This document shows, in pieces, positions 14,276 through 22,904 of a stretch of 35,360 nucleotides of DNA. How positions within the stretch are numbered: position 1 is the stretch's first letter; the number at the start of each line of letters is the position of its first letter. Under the pieces are notes generated by a model that was given only the letters and a program-made list of their open reading frames with translations, did no database searches and had not been told where the DNA came from. Origin of the DNA: Paracoccaceae bacterium. Its GTDB lineage: Bacteria > Pseudomonadota > Alphaproteobacteria > Rhodobacterales > Rhodobacteraceae. The stretch is from NCBI GenBank assembly GCA_030758115.1, contig JANREX010000035.1:1-35360 (forward strand). Reading direction: 5' to 3'. A program made the translations under genes and the position numbers.

Positions 14276-15265
14276 TCAGGCGGTTTGTGTCTCAAGCGCG
14301 AAGCAGGCGGCATATCCCGTTGCGGTCTGCACCGGCACGGGCGCGTCGACCTTGCAGCGCGGCATCGCCAGCGGGCAGCGTGGGTGAAAGGCGCAGCCCG
14401 GCGGAGGGTTGATCGGGTTGGGGATCTCGCCCTCCACGGGTTTGCGCCGCCGCCCTGACAAGGCCAGGTCCGGCACCGCATCCAGCAGCATCCGCGTATA
14501 GGGGTGCTGCGGATCGGTGAACAGGCGCTTGCCATCGGCCACTTCGACCAGACGCCCCAGATAGAGCACGCCGATCCGGTTCGCCATGTGGCGCACAACC
14601 GACAGGTCATGGCTGATGAACAGGTAGGTCAGCCCCATCTCGTCCTGCAGGTCCTTCATCAGGTTCAGGATCTGCGCCTGGACCGACACATCCAGCGCCG
14701 AGGTCGGCTCGTCGCAGACGATGAATTCGGGCTTGGACGACAGCGCGCGCGCAATCGCGATCCGCTGGCGCTGACCGCCCGAAAACTCATGCGGAAACTT
14801 CTCGGCATCCCTGGCGGACAGGCCCACCGTGTCCAGCAGCTCGCCCACCCGGTTGGACACATCCGCGCCTTTCAGCAGGCCGAAGGTGTGGATCGGCTCG
14901 GCGATGATGTCACCCACCCGCCAGCGCGGGTTCAGGCTGGCGAAAGGATCCTGAAAGATCATCTGGAAGCGCCGGCGCAGGTCACGCATCTCGGCCCCGG
15001 CGGTGCCGGTCATGCGGTGCCCGTCGAATTCGATCGTGCCCCCGGATGCGCCCAGCAGACCCACGACCATCTTGGCGATGGTCGATTTGCCCGAGCCGCT
15101 TTCGCCCACCAGCGCGAAGGTCTCACCGCGCTTGATCTCGAAGCTGACATCGGCGACGGCGGTCAGGAATTGCTTCTCCTCACGCTCCAGCACACGGTTC
15201 AGCCAGGGTTTGGACACGTCGAAATAGCGGGTGAGGTGCTCGATCTTCAGCAATGCGTCAGACAT
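14276..15265 (-). CDS. Peptide-type ABC transporter ATP-binding protein (DppF/OppF-like)
   Basis: This 329-residue ATPase has Walker A GESGSGKST, signature FSGGQRQRIAIARAL, Walker B FIVCDEPTSALD, and the C-terminal oligopeptide-transporter extension with GCAFHPRCPLAMPRC, which in this family can hold an iron-sulfur cluster. The N-terminal LEREEKQFLTAVADVSFEIKRGE insertion is usual for OppF/DppF. The start ATG 15265 overlaps the upstream ATPase gene by 8 nt. It is the last gene of the importer operon, and the convergent gap after it holds only the short repeat. Confidence 0.93.
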   Translation of the reverse strand: MSDALLKIEHLTRYFDVSKPWLNRVLEREEKQFLTAVADVSFEIKRGETFALVGESGSGKSTIAKMVVGLLGASGGTIEFDGHRMTGTAGAEMRDLRRRFQMIFQDPFASLNPRWRVGDIIAEPIHTFGLLKGADVSNRVGELLDTVGLSARDAEKFPHEFSGGQRQRIAIARALSSKPEFIVCDEPTSALDVSVQAQILNLMKDLQDEMGLTYLFISHDLSVVRHMANRIGVLYLGRLVEVADGKRLFTDPQHPYTRMLLDAVPDLALSGRRRKPVEGEIPNPINPPPGCAFHPRCPLAMPRCKVDAPVPVQTATGYAACFALETQTA

Positions 15266-16259
15266 CGGCCTTCTCCTTCGCAGCCACGCCTGCGGCATCA
15301 TAGAGCCAGCAGGCCACCTTGCGCCCATCACCACGGTCGATCGGATCGGGGCGGTCCCTGAAACAGCGATCGAAGGCGCGCTCGCAGCGCGGGTTGAAGG
15401 CGCAGCCCTGCGGGATCGCATTCAGGCGCGGCATCGCGCCGGGGATCTGCACAAGGCGCGCATTGTCCTGCGTCAGCGTGGGGATGGAGCCCATCAGCCC
15501 GGCTGTATAGGGATGCTCCGCCGCGGTGATCACCTCGCGCACCGGGCCGATCTCGGCCAGACGCCCGGCATAGAGCACCGCCACCCGGTCGGCCGTTTCC
15601 GCGATCACCCCCATGTCATGGGTGATCAGCATGACGGCCGCCCCGCGTTCGGCGCAGATTTCCTTGATCAGGTCGATGATCTGGCTTTGGACCGACACGT
15701 CCAGCGCGGTGGTCGGCTCGTCCGCGATGACCAGTTCGGGTTCGGCACAAAGCGCCAGCGCGATCACCACGCGCTGCCGCATCCCGCCCGAAAAGTGATG
15801 CGGATAATCATCGATCCGGCGCGCAGCGGCGGGAATGCCCACGCGGTCCAGCAGGGCGATGGCGCGGGCGCGGGCCTCGGCTTCGGACAGATCGGCATGG
15901 GTGCGGATCGTTTCGATCAGCTGTTGCGCCACCGTATAGAGCGGGTTGAGACTGGTCAGCGGATCCTGGAACACCATCCCGATCCGCTTGCCCCGGATGC
16001 GGCGCATGGATTCGGCGTCCAGATCGTCGATCCGCTGGCCTTTCAGCAGGATTTCACCACCCGCGATACGGCCCGGCGGCTCCAGCAGACCGATGATCGC
16101 GGCACCGGTCAGGGATTTGCCGGCCCCGGATTCACCCACCACGCCCAGCACCTCGCCGGGCATGATGTCGAAGGACACATCGTCGATGGCGGTCAGGATG
16201 CCGCGACGGGTGGGAAATTCGACCCGCAGGTTGCGGACGGACAACAGAGCGTCGGTCAT
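15258..16259 (-). CDS. Peptide-type ABC transporter ATP-binding protein (DppD/OppD-like)
   Basis: This 333-residue ATPase has Walker A GESGAGKS, signature FSGGMRQRVVIALAL, Walker B LVIADEPTTALD, H-loop MLITHDMGV and the Cys-rich tail GCAFNPRCERAFDRC typical of the OppD/DppD group. It pairs with the DppF-like ATPase, with which it overlaps, to drive the two permeases encoded just upstream. It starts 4 nt after the dppC-like stop. Confidence 0.94.
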   Translation of the reverse strand: MTDALLSVRNLRVEFPTRRGILTAIDDVSFDIMPGEVLGVVGESGAGKSLTGAAIIGLLEPPGRIAGGEILLKGQRIDDLDAESMRRIRGKRIGMVFQDPLTSLNPLYTVAQQLIETIRTHADLSEAEARARAIALLDRVGIPAAARRIDDYPHHFSGGMRQRVVIALALCAEPELVIADEPTTALDVSVQSQIIDLIKEICAERGAAVMLITHDMGVIAETADRVAVLYAGRLAEIGPVREVITAAEHPYTAGLMGSIPTLTQDNARLVQIPGAMPRLNAIPQGCAFNPRCERAFDRCFRDRPDPIDRGDGRKVACWLYDAAGVAAKEKADV

Positions 16260-16263
16260 GGTC

Positions 16264-17178
16264 TTACCTCAGCCTTGGGTTCAGCGCGTCGCGCAGCCAG
16301 TCGCCCAGCAGGTTGACCGACAGCGCCAGCAGCAACAGCGCGATGGAGGGGAAGAGGATGATCCACCATTCCCCCGAGAACAGGTATTGCTGCCCGATGC
16401 GGATCAGCGTGCCGAGGCTGGGCTGGGTCGGTGGCACACCGACACCCAGAAAGGACAGCGTCGCCTCGGCGATGATGGCCAGGGCCAGGCCGATCGTGGC
16501 GATCACCAGCACAGGACCCATCACGTTGGGCAGGATATGCCGCAGCACGATGCGCGTCGGATGCACGCCGATCACGCGGGCGGCCTGCACATATTCCTTG
16601 GATTTCTCGACCATCGCCGCGCCACGCACCACGCGGGCATATTGTACCCAGTCCGACAGCCCGATGGACACGATCAGAACCCAGATCGCCACTTCCTCGC
16701 GCATGGTGGGCGGGATGAAGCCGCGCGCCACGCCGAAGATCAGCAGCGCGATCAGGATCGAGGGGAAGGACAGCTGCACATCCGCGATGCGCATCAGCAG
16801 ACTGTCGACCCAGCCGCCACGCCAGCCGGCCAGCAGGCCCAGCCCGATCCCCAGCACCATGGAAAAGACCACGGCGGCAAAGCCCACGAAAAGCGATATC
16901 CGCGCGCCGTAGAGGATGGTCGAAAAGATGTCGCGGCCCTGGTTGTCCGTCCCCATGAGATAGGTATTTCCGGTGAACTGGTTCGGCACGCCCGGCGGGG
17001 TGAAGCCATCCATCAGGTTCAGCGAGGCGGAATCGAACGGATTGAACGGCGCAACCCAGGGGGCCAGCACAGCCCCCATGATGATGATCAGCGCGACCAC
17101 GGTGGCGACAATGGCCACCGGCGAATGACGGAAGGACCAGGCGATGTCGCTGTCCCACATGCGTGCAAGGCGATTCAT
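16264..17178 (-). CDS. Peptide-type ABC transporter permease (DppC-like)
   Basis: This 304-residue inner-membrane permease has an N-terminal helix (SPVAIVATVVALIIIMGAVLAPWVAPFNPFD), the DppC signature HLMGTDNQGRDIFSTILYGAR-like block (YLMGTDNQGRDIFS), and the EAA loop in EYVQAARVIGVHPTRIVLRHILPN. It forms a heterodimer with the DppB-like subunit. It starts 12 nt after that gene's stop. Confidence 0.94.
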   Translation of the reverse strand: MNRLARMWDSDIAWSFRHSPVAIVATVVALIIIMGAVLAPWVAPFNPFDSASLNLMDGFTPPGVPNQFTGNTYLMGTDNQGRDIFSTILYGARISLFVGFAAVVFSMVLGIGLGLLAGWRGGWVDSLLMRIADVQLSFPSILIALLIFGVARGFIPPTMREEVAIWVLIVSIGLSDWVQYARVVRGAAMVEKSKEYVQAARVIGVHPTRIVLRHILPNVMGPVLVIATIGLALAIIAEATLSFLGVGVPPTQPSLGTLIRIGQQYLFSGEWWIILFPSIALLLLALSVNLLGDWLRDALNPRLR

Positions 17179-17190
17179 GGCGGCCTCTCC

Positions 17191-18174
17191 TTAATGGCGG
17201 GTCGCGGCGCGGTCCACGCGCAGGCGCGGGTCCACGACGTAATAGAGCAGATCGACGATCAGGTTGATGATCACGAAGACCAGCGCGATCAGCATCAGGT
17301 AGGCGGCCATCACCGGCACATCGACAAAGCGGACCGAGTTGATGAAGAGCGCACCCACACCCGGCCACTGGAACACGGTTTCGGTGATGATGGCGAAAGC
17401 GATGATCGAGCCCAGCTGCAGGCCCGTGATCGTGATCACCGGCACCATCGTGTTCTTCAGCGCATGACCGAAATGCACGGCGCGATTGCTCAGGCCGCGG
17501 GCGCGGGCGAACTTGATGTAATCCGTGCGCAGCACTTCCAGCATCTCGGCCCGGACAAGGCGCATGATCAGCGTCATCTGGTAAAGGCCCAGCGTGATCG
17601 CCGGCAGCACCAGCGACGCGCGGCCCGATGGCGTCAGAAGTCCGGTTGTCCAGTTGCCGATCTGCACGGTATCGCCGCGTCCGAAACTGGGCAGCCACTG
17701 CAACTCGACCGCAAAGACCCAGATCAGCAGGACACCGATCAGGAAGGTCGGCAGCGACACCCCGATCAGGGAGACTGTCATGATCGTGTTGGACAGCCAG
17801 CCATTGCGCCTGAGGGCCGTATAGACACCGAAGCCAACACCGAAGACGAAGGCCAGCAAGCCGGACACCAGCGCAAGTTCCAGCGTGGCGGGCAGCCGCG
17901 ACAGGATCAGCTCCATCACCGGCTGCTGCAGCCGGTAGGAAATGCCGAAATCGCCCTGCACCGCGCGCCCGATGAAGGTGGCGAACTGTGTGAGAAACGG
18001 ATCGTTCAGGCCCAGTTGCTCGCGCAGGGCCTCACGGTCGGCAATGGTGGCTTCCTGCCCCACCATCGAGTTGATCGGATCGCCCACGAAGCGGAACAGC
18101 GCGAAGGACACCAGTGCAACCACCAGCATCACGAGCACCGATTGCAGGATACGTCGGATGATATAGGCCAGCAT
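17191..18174 (-). CDS. Peptide-type ABC transporter permease (DppB-like)
   Basis: This 327-residue permease opens with YIIRRILQSVLVMLVVALVSFALFR, then GDPI and LREQLGLNDPF, the classic DppB/OppB N-terminus. GDFGISYRLQQPV and the EAA loop DYIKFARARGLSNRAVHFGHALKN follow. It contacts the binding protein and forms the pore with the DppC-like subunit. It is the first gene after the intrinsic terminator that follows the binding-protein gene, so its expression depends on read-through or an internal promoter. Confidence 0.94.
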   Translation of the reverse strand: MLAYIIRRILQSVLVMLVVALVSFALFRFVGDPINSMVGQEATIADREALREQLGLNDPFLTQFATFIGRAVQGDFGISYRLQQPVMELILSRLPATLELALVSGLLAFVFGVGFGVYTALRRNGWLSNTIMTVSLIGVSLPTFLIGVLLIWVFAVELQWLPSFGRGDTVQIGNWTTGLLTPSGRASLVLPAITLGLYQMTLIMRLVRAEMLEVLRTDYIKFARARGLSNRAVHFGHALKNTMVPVITITGLQLGSIIAFAIITETVFQWPGVGALFINSVRFVDVPVMAAYLMLIALVFVIINLIVDLLYYVVDPRLRVDRAATRH

Positions 18175-18217
18175 GGTGTGTCTACTCTCCGTCAGAAAAT
18201 TAGGTCAGCTTTGCTGT

Positions 18218-18257
18218 CCAAAACAAAACGCCCGCGCAGCGATAAACTGCACGGGCG
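18218..18257 (-). terminator. Intrinsic terminator between dppA-like and dppB-like genes
   Basis: On the minus strand CGCCCGTGCAG (18257-18247) pairs with CTGCGCGGGCG (18239-18229) over 11 bp with one G-T and a 7-nt loop, followed by TTTTGTTTT (18228-18220). It lies 16 nt after the binding-protein stop. It should make binding protein more abundant than the membrane components. Confidence 0.85.
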
Positions 18258-18273
18258 CAAGGATCAAGTCGGA

Positions 18274-19878
18274 TCAGTTTCCGAAGGTGACCGTGGTCAT
18301 CTTGGGCTGGTTTTCCGGGTGAACGTCCAGGTTGATGTTGTCCTTCATCGCATAGGCCAGCATCTGGTTGTGCACGTTCAGGAAGACGCGGTCTTCCATG
18401 ACCTTGTCCCAGATTTCCGCGATCATCGCATCGCGTGCCTCAAGATCGGTCATCGTGGCAAGCGCCTCGATCTTCGCATCCAGTTCCGGGTTGGAATAGC
18501 GCGAACCGTTGAAGCTGCCGAAGCTGCCTTCGCGGGTGTGCACGAGGAAGTTGAAGATATAGGCGCTGTCGAAGGTCGGAACGCCCCAGCCCAGCAGGTA
18601 GAAGTCGGTTTCCCACTTCTCGATCAGCGGGAAGTGCAGGCTGCGCGACTGCGAGACCAGATTGGCGTTGATCTTGGCGCGGCCCAGCATGCCGACCATC
18701 GCCTGGCAGATCGCCTCGTCGTTCAGGTAGCGGTCATTCGGGCAATGCAGATCGACCGAGAACCCGTCGGGATAACCCGCTTCGGCCACCAATGCGGCGG
18801 CACGCTCGTAATCGGGCTTGCCATAGGCGTTCATCTCGGCGGTCCAGCCGTTCACGAAGGGCGGCAGCGGTGCCGCAGAAGGCTGCGACTGGCCACGCAT
18901 CACGACCTGCTGGATCGCGTCACGGTCGATCACCAGCGACAGGGCCTCGCGCACTTCGGGCTTCTTGAACGGGTTGTCGTCCACATTTGCCGAGATCAGC
19001 TTGTCCGAGGTCATGTCGTAGGAGAAGAAGATGTTCCGGTTCTCGGGGCCGGTCGCGATCTTGATGCCATCGGTCTGCTGAAGCCGTGCGATATCCTGCA
19101 CGGGCACGTCCTGGACCACATCCACCTCGCCCGACAGCAGGGCTGCGACACGGGTCGCGGCTTCGGCGATCGGGGTATAGATGATCTCGGTCACGGCGGG
19201 GGTCGCATCCCAATGGCCACCAAAGGCCGCCATCACGGTGCGCACTTCGGGGTCACGGGACACCAGCGTATAGGGGCCGGTACCATTGGTGTTGCGGACG
19301 GCGAAGTTTTCTTCGCCAGCGGCGAAGTTCTGCGGCAGCACGACGTCATTGGCCTCGGCCCAGCCCTTGTCCATGATGAAGGTGTTGGTCAGGTTCTGCA
19401 CATAAAGCGGCGACGGCCCGGCCATTTTCACATGCACCGTATAGTCGTCGACCATCGACACGCTTTCGACTGCCGAATGCAGCGCCTTGAAGCCCGAGCT
19501 ATCGGCGCGCGCGCGATCCAGCGAGAACACGACATCCTCGGCCGTGAAATCGGCGCCGTCATGGAACTTGACGCCTTCGCGCAGCTTGAACACCCAGACG
19601 GTCGGATCTTCGGCGCTGATCATCCATTCGGTCGCCAGACGCGGCTGGAGCGTGCCATCGGTGGCCCGGCCGACCAGCGTTTCATAGATGTGGTGCAGCA
19701 GGGTCGAGGTCGGACCCTCGTTCTGCGAATGCGGGTCAAGCGTCAGCGCATCGGCCACGCGCGCCCAGCGCAGCGTTTCCGCGTTGGCGCCGGTCATGGT
19801 CAGGGCAAGCGCGGCGCCCGCCATCAGCATGGCGCGCCCGGTGCGGGCAAAAACGCCGGTGTGAAGTTTGGAAAGCAT
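18274..19878 (-). CDS. Peptide-type ABC transporter substrate-binding protein (SBP family 5)
   Basis: This 534-residue periplasmic protein has a signal peptide ending near GANA/ET (residue 33). ADALTLDPHSQNEGPTSTLLHHIYETLVG and VWVFKLREGVKFHDGADFTAEDVVFSLDRA are signature blocks of family 5 (DppA/OppA/NikA) binding proteins. NPFKKPEVREALSLVIDRDAI is the third block. The neighbouring aminopeptidase favours peptides as substrate, but family 5 also binds glutathione, nickel complexes and sugars. GGGAG lies 7 nt before the ATG. Confidence 0.93.
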   Translation of the reverse strand: MLSKLHTGVFARTGRAMLMAGAALALTMTGANAETLRWARVADALTLDPHSQNEGPTSTLLHHIYETLVGRATDGTLQPRLATEWMISAEDPTVWVFKLREGVKFHDGADFTAEDVVFSLDRARADSSGFKALHSAVESVSMVDDYTVHVKMAGPSPLYVQNLTNTFIMDKGWAEANDVVLPQNFAAGEENFAVRNTNGTGPYTLVSRDPEVRTVMAAFGGHWDATPAVTEIIYTPIAEAATRVAALLSGEVDVVQDVPVQDIARLQQTDGIKIATGPENRNIFFSYDMTSDKLISANVDDNPFKKPEVREALSLVIDRDAIQQVVMRGQSQPSAAPLPPFVNGWTAEMNAYGKPDYERAAALVAEAGYPDGFSVDLHCPNDRYLNDEAICQAMVGMLGRAKINANLVSQSRSLHFPLIEKWETDFYLLGWGVPTFDSAYIFNFLVHTREGSFGSFNGSRYSNPELDAKIEALATMTDLEARDAMIAEIWDKVMEDRVFLNVHNQMLAYAMKDNINLDVHPENQPKMTTVTFGN

Positions 19879-20056
19879 GGATCAACTCCCGTCATTATGC
19901 CGGACAGGTCCGAAAATCTGGCCCGCCGGTCGTTTGGATGGTTTTCGTGCCCGCAGCGCGGGTGGTGCGCGGAAGATAACGGTGCGACAGTAACGCGTGC
20001 AACCGCTTTCGCGGGAACATCATTCACAGCTTCCTCAACGTCAACCCTGGGGCGTT

Positions 20057-21313
20057 TCAGGCCCATTCCCCCTTGCGGAAGACAGGCACGCGGCGGCCGT
20101 CGGCATGGATGCCGTCGATGTCGATCTGATCGGATCCGATCATCCAGTCGATATGGATGGCGCTGCTGTTGCCGCCCTGGGCCGCGACCTGCGCCGGTGT
20201 CAGGCCTTCTCCACCCTTGAAGCATTTGGAATAGCACTGGCCCAGCGCGATGTGGCAGGCCGCGTTCTCGTCGAAAAGGGTGTTGTAGAACAGCAGGCCC
20301 GATTGCGAGATGGGTGACCCATGCGGGACCAGCGCCACCTCGCCCAGACGGCGCGCGCCCTCATCGGTGTCCAGCACCTTGCGCAGCACTTCCTGGCCCT
20401 TCGTGGCATGCGCCTCGGTGATGCGGCCGCCCTCGAAGGTCACGCGGATGCCGTCGATCAGGCTGCCCTGGTGCGACAGCGGCTTGGTCGAGGACACATG
20501 CCCCTCGACCCGCAGCGCATGAGGCGTGGTGAACACCTCCTCGGAGGGGATGTTGGGGTTGCAGACAATCCCGTTGCGCGCGACCGACGCGCCACCCATC
20601 CATTCATGCCCATCGGCCAGCCCCACGCTCAGATCGGTGCCGGGTCCGGTGAAATGCAGCGCATGGAAGGCCTGTCCGTTCAACCAGTCGGACCGTTCGC
20701 GCAGGCGCGCGTTATGGCCCGCCCAAGCCGCGACCGGATCGGCCTGATCCACGCGCGAAGCGGCAAAGATCGCCTGCGCCAGCTTGCCGACAGCCGCCTC
20801 GGCAGACAGATCGGGGAACATGAGCTGCGCCCATGCCCGCCCCGGCCATGCGACGATGTTCCAGTTGATCGCGAAATTCGTGATCCGCTCGCGGGCGGGT
20901 GTGTAGGCGATGGAATTGGCCTTGTTGGCGCGCCCCACCTTGTCGGGATCCTCGGCCGCCAGCAGCATCGGATCGTCGCCCACGATGGCAAGCCTTGCGG
21001 CATTGGCATCAAAGGCCTGCCCCATCCCGTCATAAAGCCACCCGGCGGCGCGGTCGAAACTGCCATCCTGCGCATGGCGATACCGCGCCAGAACAACCTC
21101 GGGATCCGAGAAGAGCGGCGTGACCAAGCCGGCCCCGGCCTTGTAGGCATGTTCGGTGATCCGCCGGACCAGTGGCAGCGCCTCGATCGGGGCGGTCATC
21201 ACAAGGTCCTGCCCCGGCTGAAGGTTCAGCCCGACCTTCACGGCCAATTCCGCCAACCGGTCAAGGCTGGCCGCGTCGATAGGGTCGGCTGCGGGTGTTT
21301 CATGGCGCGTCAT
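20057..21313 (-). CDS. M29-family metallo-aminopeptidase
   Basis: This 418-residue aminopeptidase of the AmpS/aminopeptidase T family has all the metal-site blocks: NPNIPSEEV (residues 252-260), LGEVALVP (Glu325), FDENAACHIALGQCY (His354, Tyr361) and SAIHIDWMIGS (His387, Asp389). It removes N-terminal residues from short peptides in the cytoplasm using two metal ions. ATG 21313 has GAGGGGA about 6 nt upstream. It lies upstream of the peptide importer on the same strand, with a 178-nt gap, which links import and hydrolysis of peptides. Confidence 0.93.
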   Translation of the reverse strand: MTRHETPAADPIDAASLDRLAELAVKVGLNLQPGQDLVMTAPIEALPLVRRITEHAYKAGAGLVTPLFSDPEVVLARYRHAQDGSFDRAAGWLYDGMGQAFDANAARLAIVGDDPMLLAAEDPDKVGRANKANSIAYTPARERITNFAINWNIVAWPGRAWAQLMFPDLSAEAAVGKLAQAIFAASRVDQADPVAAWAGHNARLRERSDWLNGQAFHALHFTGPGTDLSVGLADGHEWMGGASVARNGIVCNPNIPSEEVFTTPHALRVEGHVSSTKPLSHQGSLIDGIRVTFEGGRITEAHATKGQEVLRKVLDTDEGARRLGEVALVPHGSPISQSGLLFYNTLFDENAACHIALGQCYSKCFKGGEGLTPAQVAAQGGNSSAIHIDWMIGSDQIDIDGIHADGRRVPVFRKGEWA

Positions 21314-21440
21314 TTGCGTCCCCTCTGCTGTGTTCACCCGAACCATAGCCGCGCAACCGGGGCCGTCAACGGCTGGGCGGAAAGGTGGCAAACCTGTGGC
21401 GGCGCGAATCGCGCGGGCCACCGGATCGGATCGCATTTTG

Positions 21441-21469
21441 TTTCCGAAAAGACATAAATCTTTAGGAAA
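21441..21469. promoter_or_regulatory. AT-rich inverted repeat, operator-like
   Basis: TTTCC (21441-21445) and GGAAA (21465-21469) enclose a second pair, AAAGA and TCTTT, around CATAAA, with a small internal mismatch. It sits about 130 nt upstream of the aminopeptidase start. It may be a regulator site. Confidence 0.4.
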
Positions 21470-21494
21470 CCGCATGAATTGCACAGGCAACCAA

Positions 21495-21529
21495 GCCTCA
21501 ATCCAGTCAAATTGAGGCTGAATTGAGGC
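21495..21529. repeat. Nested inverted and direct repeat (GCCTCAAT / ATTGAGGC)
   Basis: GCCTCAAT at 21495-21502 is complementary to ATTGAGGC at 21511-21518, and ATTGAGGC is repeated at 21522-21529. The first arm could pair with either copy, giving two alternative hairpins. CCAAGC just before and GCTTGG just after can extend the outer one. It lies about 90-125 nt upstream of the small gene. Confidence 0.5.
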
Positions 21530-21618
21530 GACGCTTGGTCGATCAAGGCGAAGCTGTGTAGCAATAAGATCCGGTCTGGGGGGACCGGCGCCATTACAAT
21601 TCCGCGAAGGACGCTGCC

Positions 21619-21915
21619 ATGGACGCCAAGATGATCGTGACCGAAGCGCAAAGGGCGAACGCCTACCAGCGGGCGATCCGGAATTTCCCCTTGGAGGCCG
21701 GAAACAGGCCACAGACCGCAACGCAGCATGCAGACACCGCGCAGCACAGGACCAAGCCCGAGCCTGCGCAGGAACAAAAGCGCCCGATGCACAGCATGAA
21801 GCACGAATTCCTGTCGATGCTCCATGCCTGTTCGAACTCGGGCGCGGTGAAGCTGCGGGATGTGTCACGCGTCTACGATGAGTTGACGGCCGACAGCGCG
21901 CGGGCCACCCGCTGA
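21619..21915 (+). CDS. Small hypothetical protein
   Basis: This is a 98-residue hydrophilic protein with no signal peptide or membrane helix. AAGGA lies 7 nt before the ATG, which is the main evidence for translation. The middle is rich in Gln, Thr, His and Lys (TATQHADTAQHRTKPEPAQEQKRP). The C-terminal part (MKHEFLSMLHACSNSGAVKLRDVSRVYDELTADSA) looks helical. I recognise no family. The stop codon lies inside a perfect 7-bp hairpin (21912-21928). It stands alone between the aminopeptidase gene and a long non-coding region. Confidence 0.55.
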   Translation: MDAKMIVTEAQRANAYQRAIRNFPLEAGNRPQTATQHADTAQHRTKPEPAQEQKRPMHSMKHEFLSMLHACSNSGAVKLRDVSRVYDELTADSARATR

Positions 21916-21928
21916 GCCAGGGGCTCAG
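21912..21928 (+). terminator. Hairpin overlapping the stop codon of the small gene
   Basis: CTGAGCC and GGCTCAG form a perfect 7-bp stem with an AGG loop. The TGA stop is within the first arm. Only a weak pyrimidine tract (TCGCTTTCC) follows, so termination is uncertain. It may instead protect the 3' end. Confidence 0.35.
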
Positions 21929-22473
21929 TCGCTTTCCATAACCCGCATGATGCGATCTTGCCGATCTTGTGGTTCGGGTGGAGCAAGAAAAAACCACGCG
22001 GCCACAGGTGCGGGCATTGGACATGCGGCCCATATCCGGCAGCAGCACCAGAATCGCTTTGGATTGACCCGGAACAGACCTGCATCAGCGGCTCGCCAAG
22101 GCGCCGCGATGGACGGCACGCCGCATGGATGAACGGGGCGGGGCAGTTTCAGTGCGCAAATGCACATGCATGATGTGAAAACGCGCCGATGGCATCCTTT
22201 CGGGCCGTGAAAATTGATCACGAAACCCCTGACAATCACCACACGCCCCCGCTATCGACATGAAATATTTCGTCACCCGTCGCGGACGAAAATACGACAA
22301 CAATCTGTTTATGAATTGAATTTTTCAAGAACAGCATTCGTTACACCGGCAGCAGCCAAGGATTTCGCACATTCTCTTGAGCAACGGTGTTTTGAGTGTG
22401 CGCTGATGGATAGGTAGGTTGGGAACAGATCAGAAAACAGATCGCAACCCAAACCCCGGAAAGGAACCACACC
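21916..22473. other. 558-nt non-coding region
   Basis: I see no convincing gene on either strand. The last 200 nt (about 22240-22440) are AT-richer than the surroundings and probably carry the promoter of the secreted 101-residue protein. The rest has no recognisable element apart from the hairpin at its beginning. Confidence 0.5.
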
Positions 22474-22779
22474 ATGAAAACCTCGATCCTCACCGCCCTC
22501 GCCGCCGTTGTTCTTGGCACCTCCGCATATGCCGATGTGAATGACAGCACCCTGTCCAGCCGCGCCACCCCAAGCGACATCGTCGTTTTCGAGCGTGACA
22601 AAGGCGTCTACGGCGCTGCCACCACGACGGTGAAAAGCGCCGCGGCCAGCCTGGTCGATGCAAGCAAGGTCCTGCTGCCCCGCGAACAGGCCATCGCAAC
22701 CAATGGCAAGGTCGCTGTCTACAGCTTCAATACCAAGTCGTCGGACCGGGATCTGGGCAAGTCTTTCCCCCGTCGCTGA
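22474..22779 (+). CDS. Small secreted protein, function unknown
   Basis: This 101-residue protein has a clear Sec signal (MKTSILTALAAVVLGTSAYA, cleavage before DVND). The mature part of about 81 residues has no cysteine and no further membrane helix. AAGGAA lies about 8 nt upstream of the ATG. A strong hairpin terminator follows 41 nt after the stop, so the gene is probably a single-gene transcript. The sequence (TLSSRATPSDIVVFERDKGVYGAATT) matches no family I recognise. A periplasmic or exported role is likely. Confidence 0.8.
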   Translation: MKTSILTALAAVVLGTSAYADVNDSTLSSRATPSDIVVFERDKGVYGAATTTVKSAAASLVDASKVLLPREQAIATNGKVAVYSFNTKSSDRDLGKSFPRR

Positions 22780-22820
22780 TCGCCTCTGCGGTCAAGGCCC
22801 TGCATGAAACCGTCATGCCA

Positions 22821-22852
22821 AAGACCCGCCCCGGACCTTCCGGGCGGGTCTT
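22821..22852 (+). terminator. Strong hairpin terminator after the secreted-protein gene
   Basis: AAGACCCGCCC and GGGCGGGTCTT form a perfect 11-bp stem. TCTTCT ends the structure, with a short T-rich tail. It separates the small gene from the SGNH hydrolase gene. Confidence 0.75.
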
Positions 22853-22904
22853 CTGACATCTCGGCATCGCGCATGATGCAGCAAGCCCCACGGGAACGCG
22901 CGCT

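Larger units (their letters stand above)
21314..21618. other. Non-coding gap with two hairpin structures
   Basis: This 305-nt divergent gap lies between the aminopeptidase gene (minus) and a small hypothetical gene (plus). It holds an AT-rich inverted repeat at 21441-21469 and a GCCTCAAT/ATTGAGGC hairpin plus direct repeat at 21495-21529. No gene was recognised in it. Confidence 0.6.

Noticed and set aside
15946-20220. Very long open frame on the plus strand (1424 codons)
   Set aside because: It is antisense to the dpp genes, whose families are clear. The translation is rich in His, Arg and Gln, as expected of an antisense frame in GC-rich DNA.
20057-22048. N-terminal extension of the M29 aminopeptidase to 22048
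   Set aside because: The extension has no family resemblance, and a good ribosome site precedes ATG 21313. The usual family length fits the shorter form.
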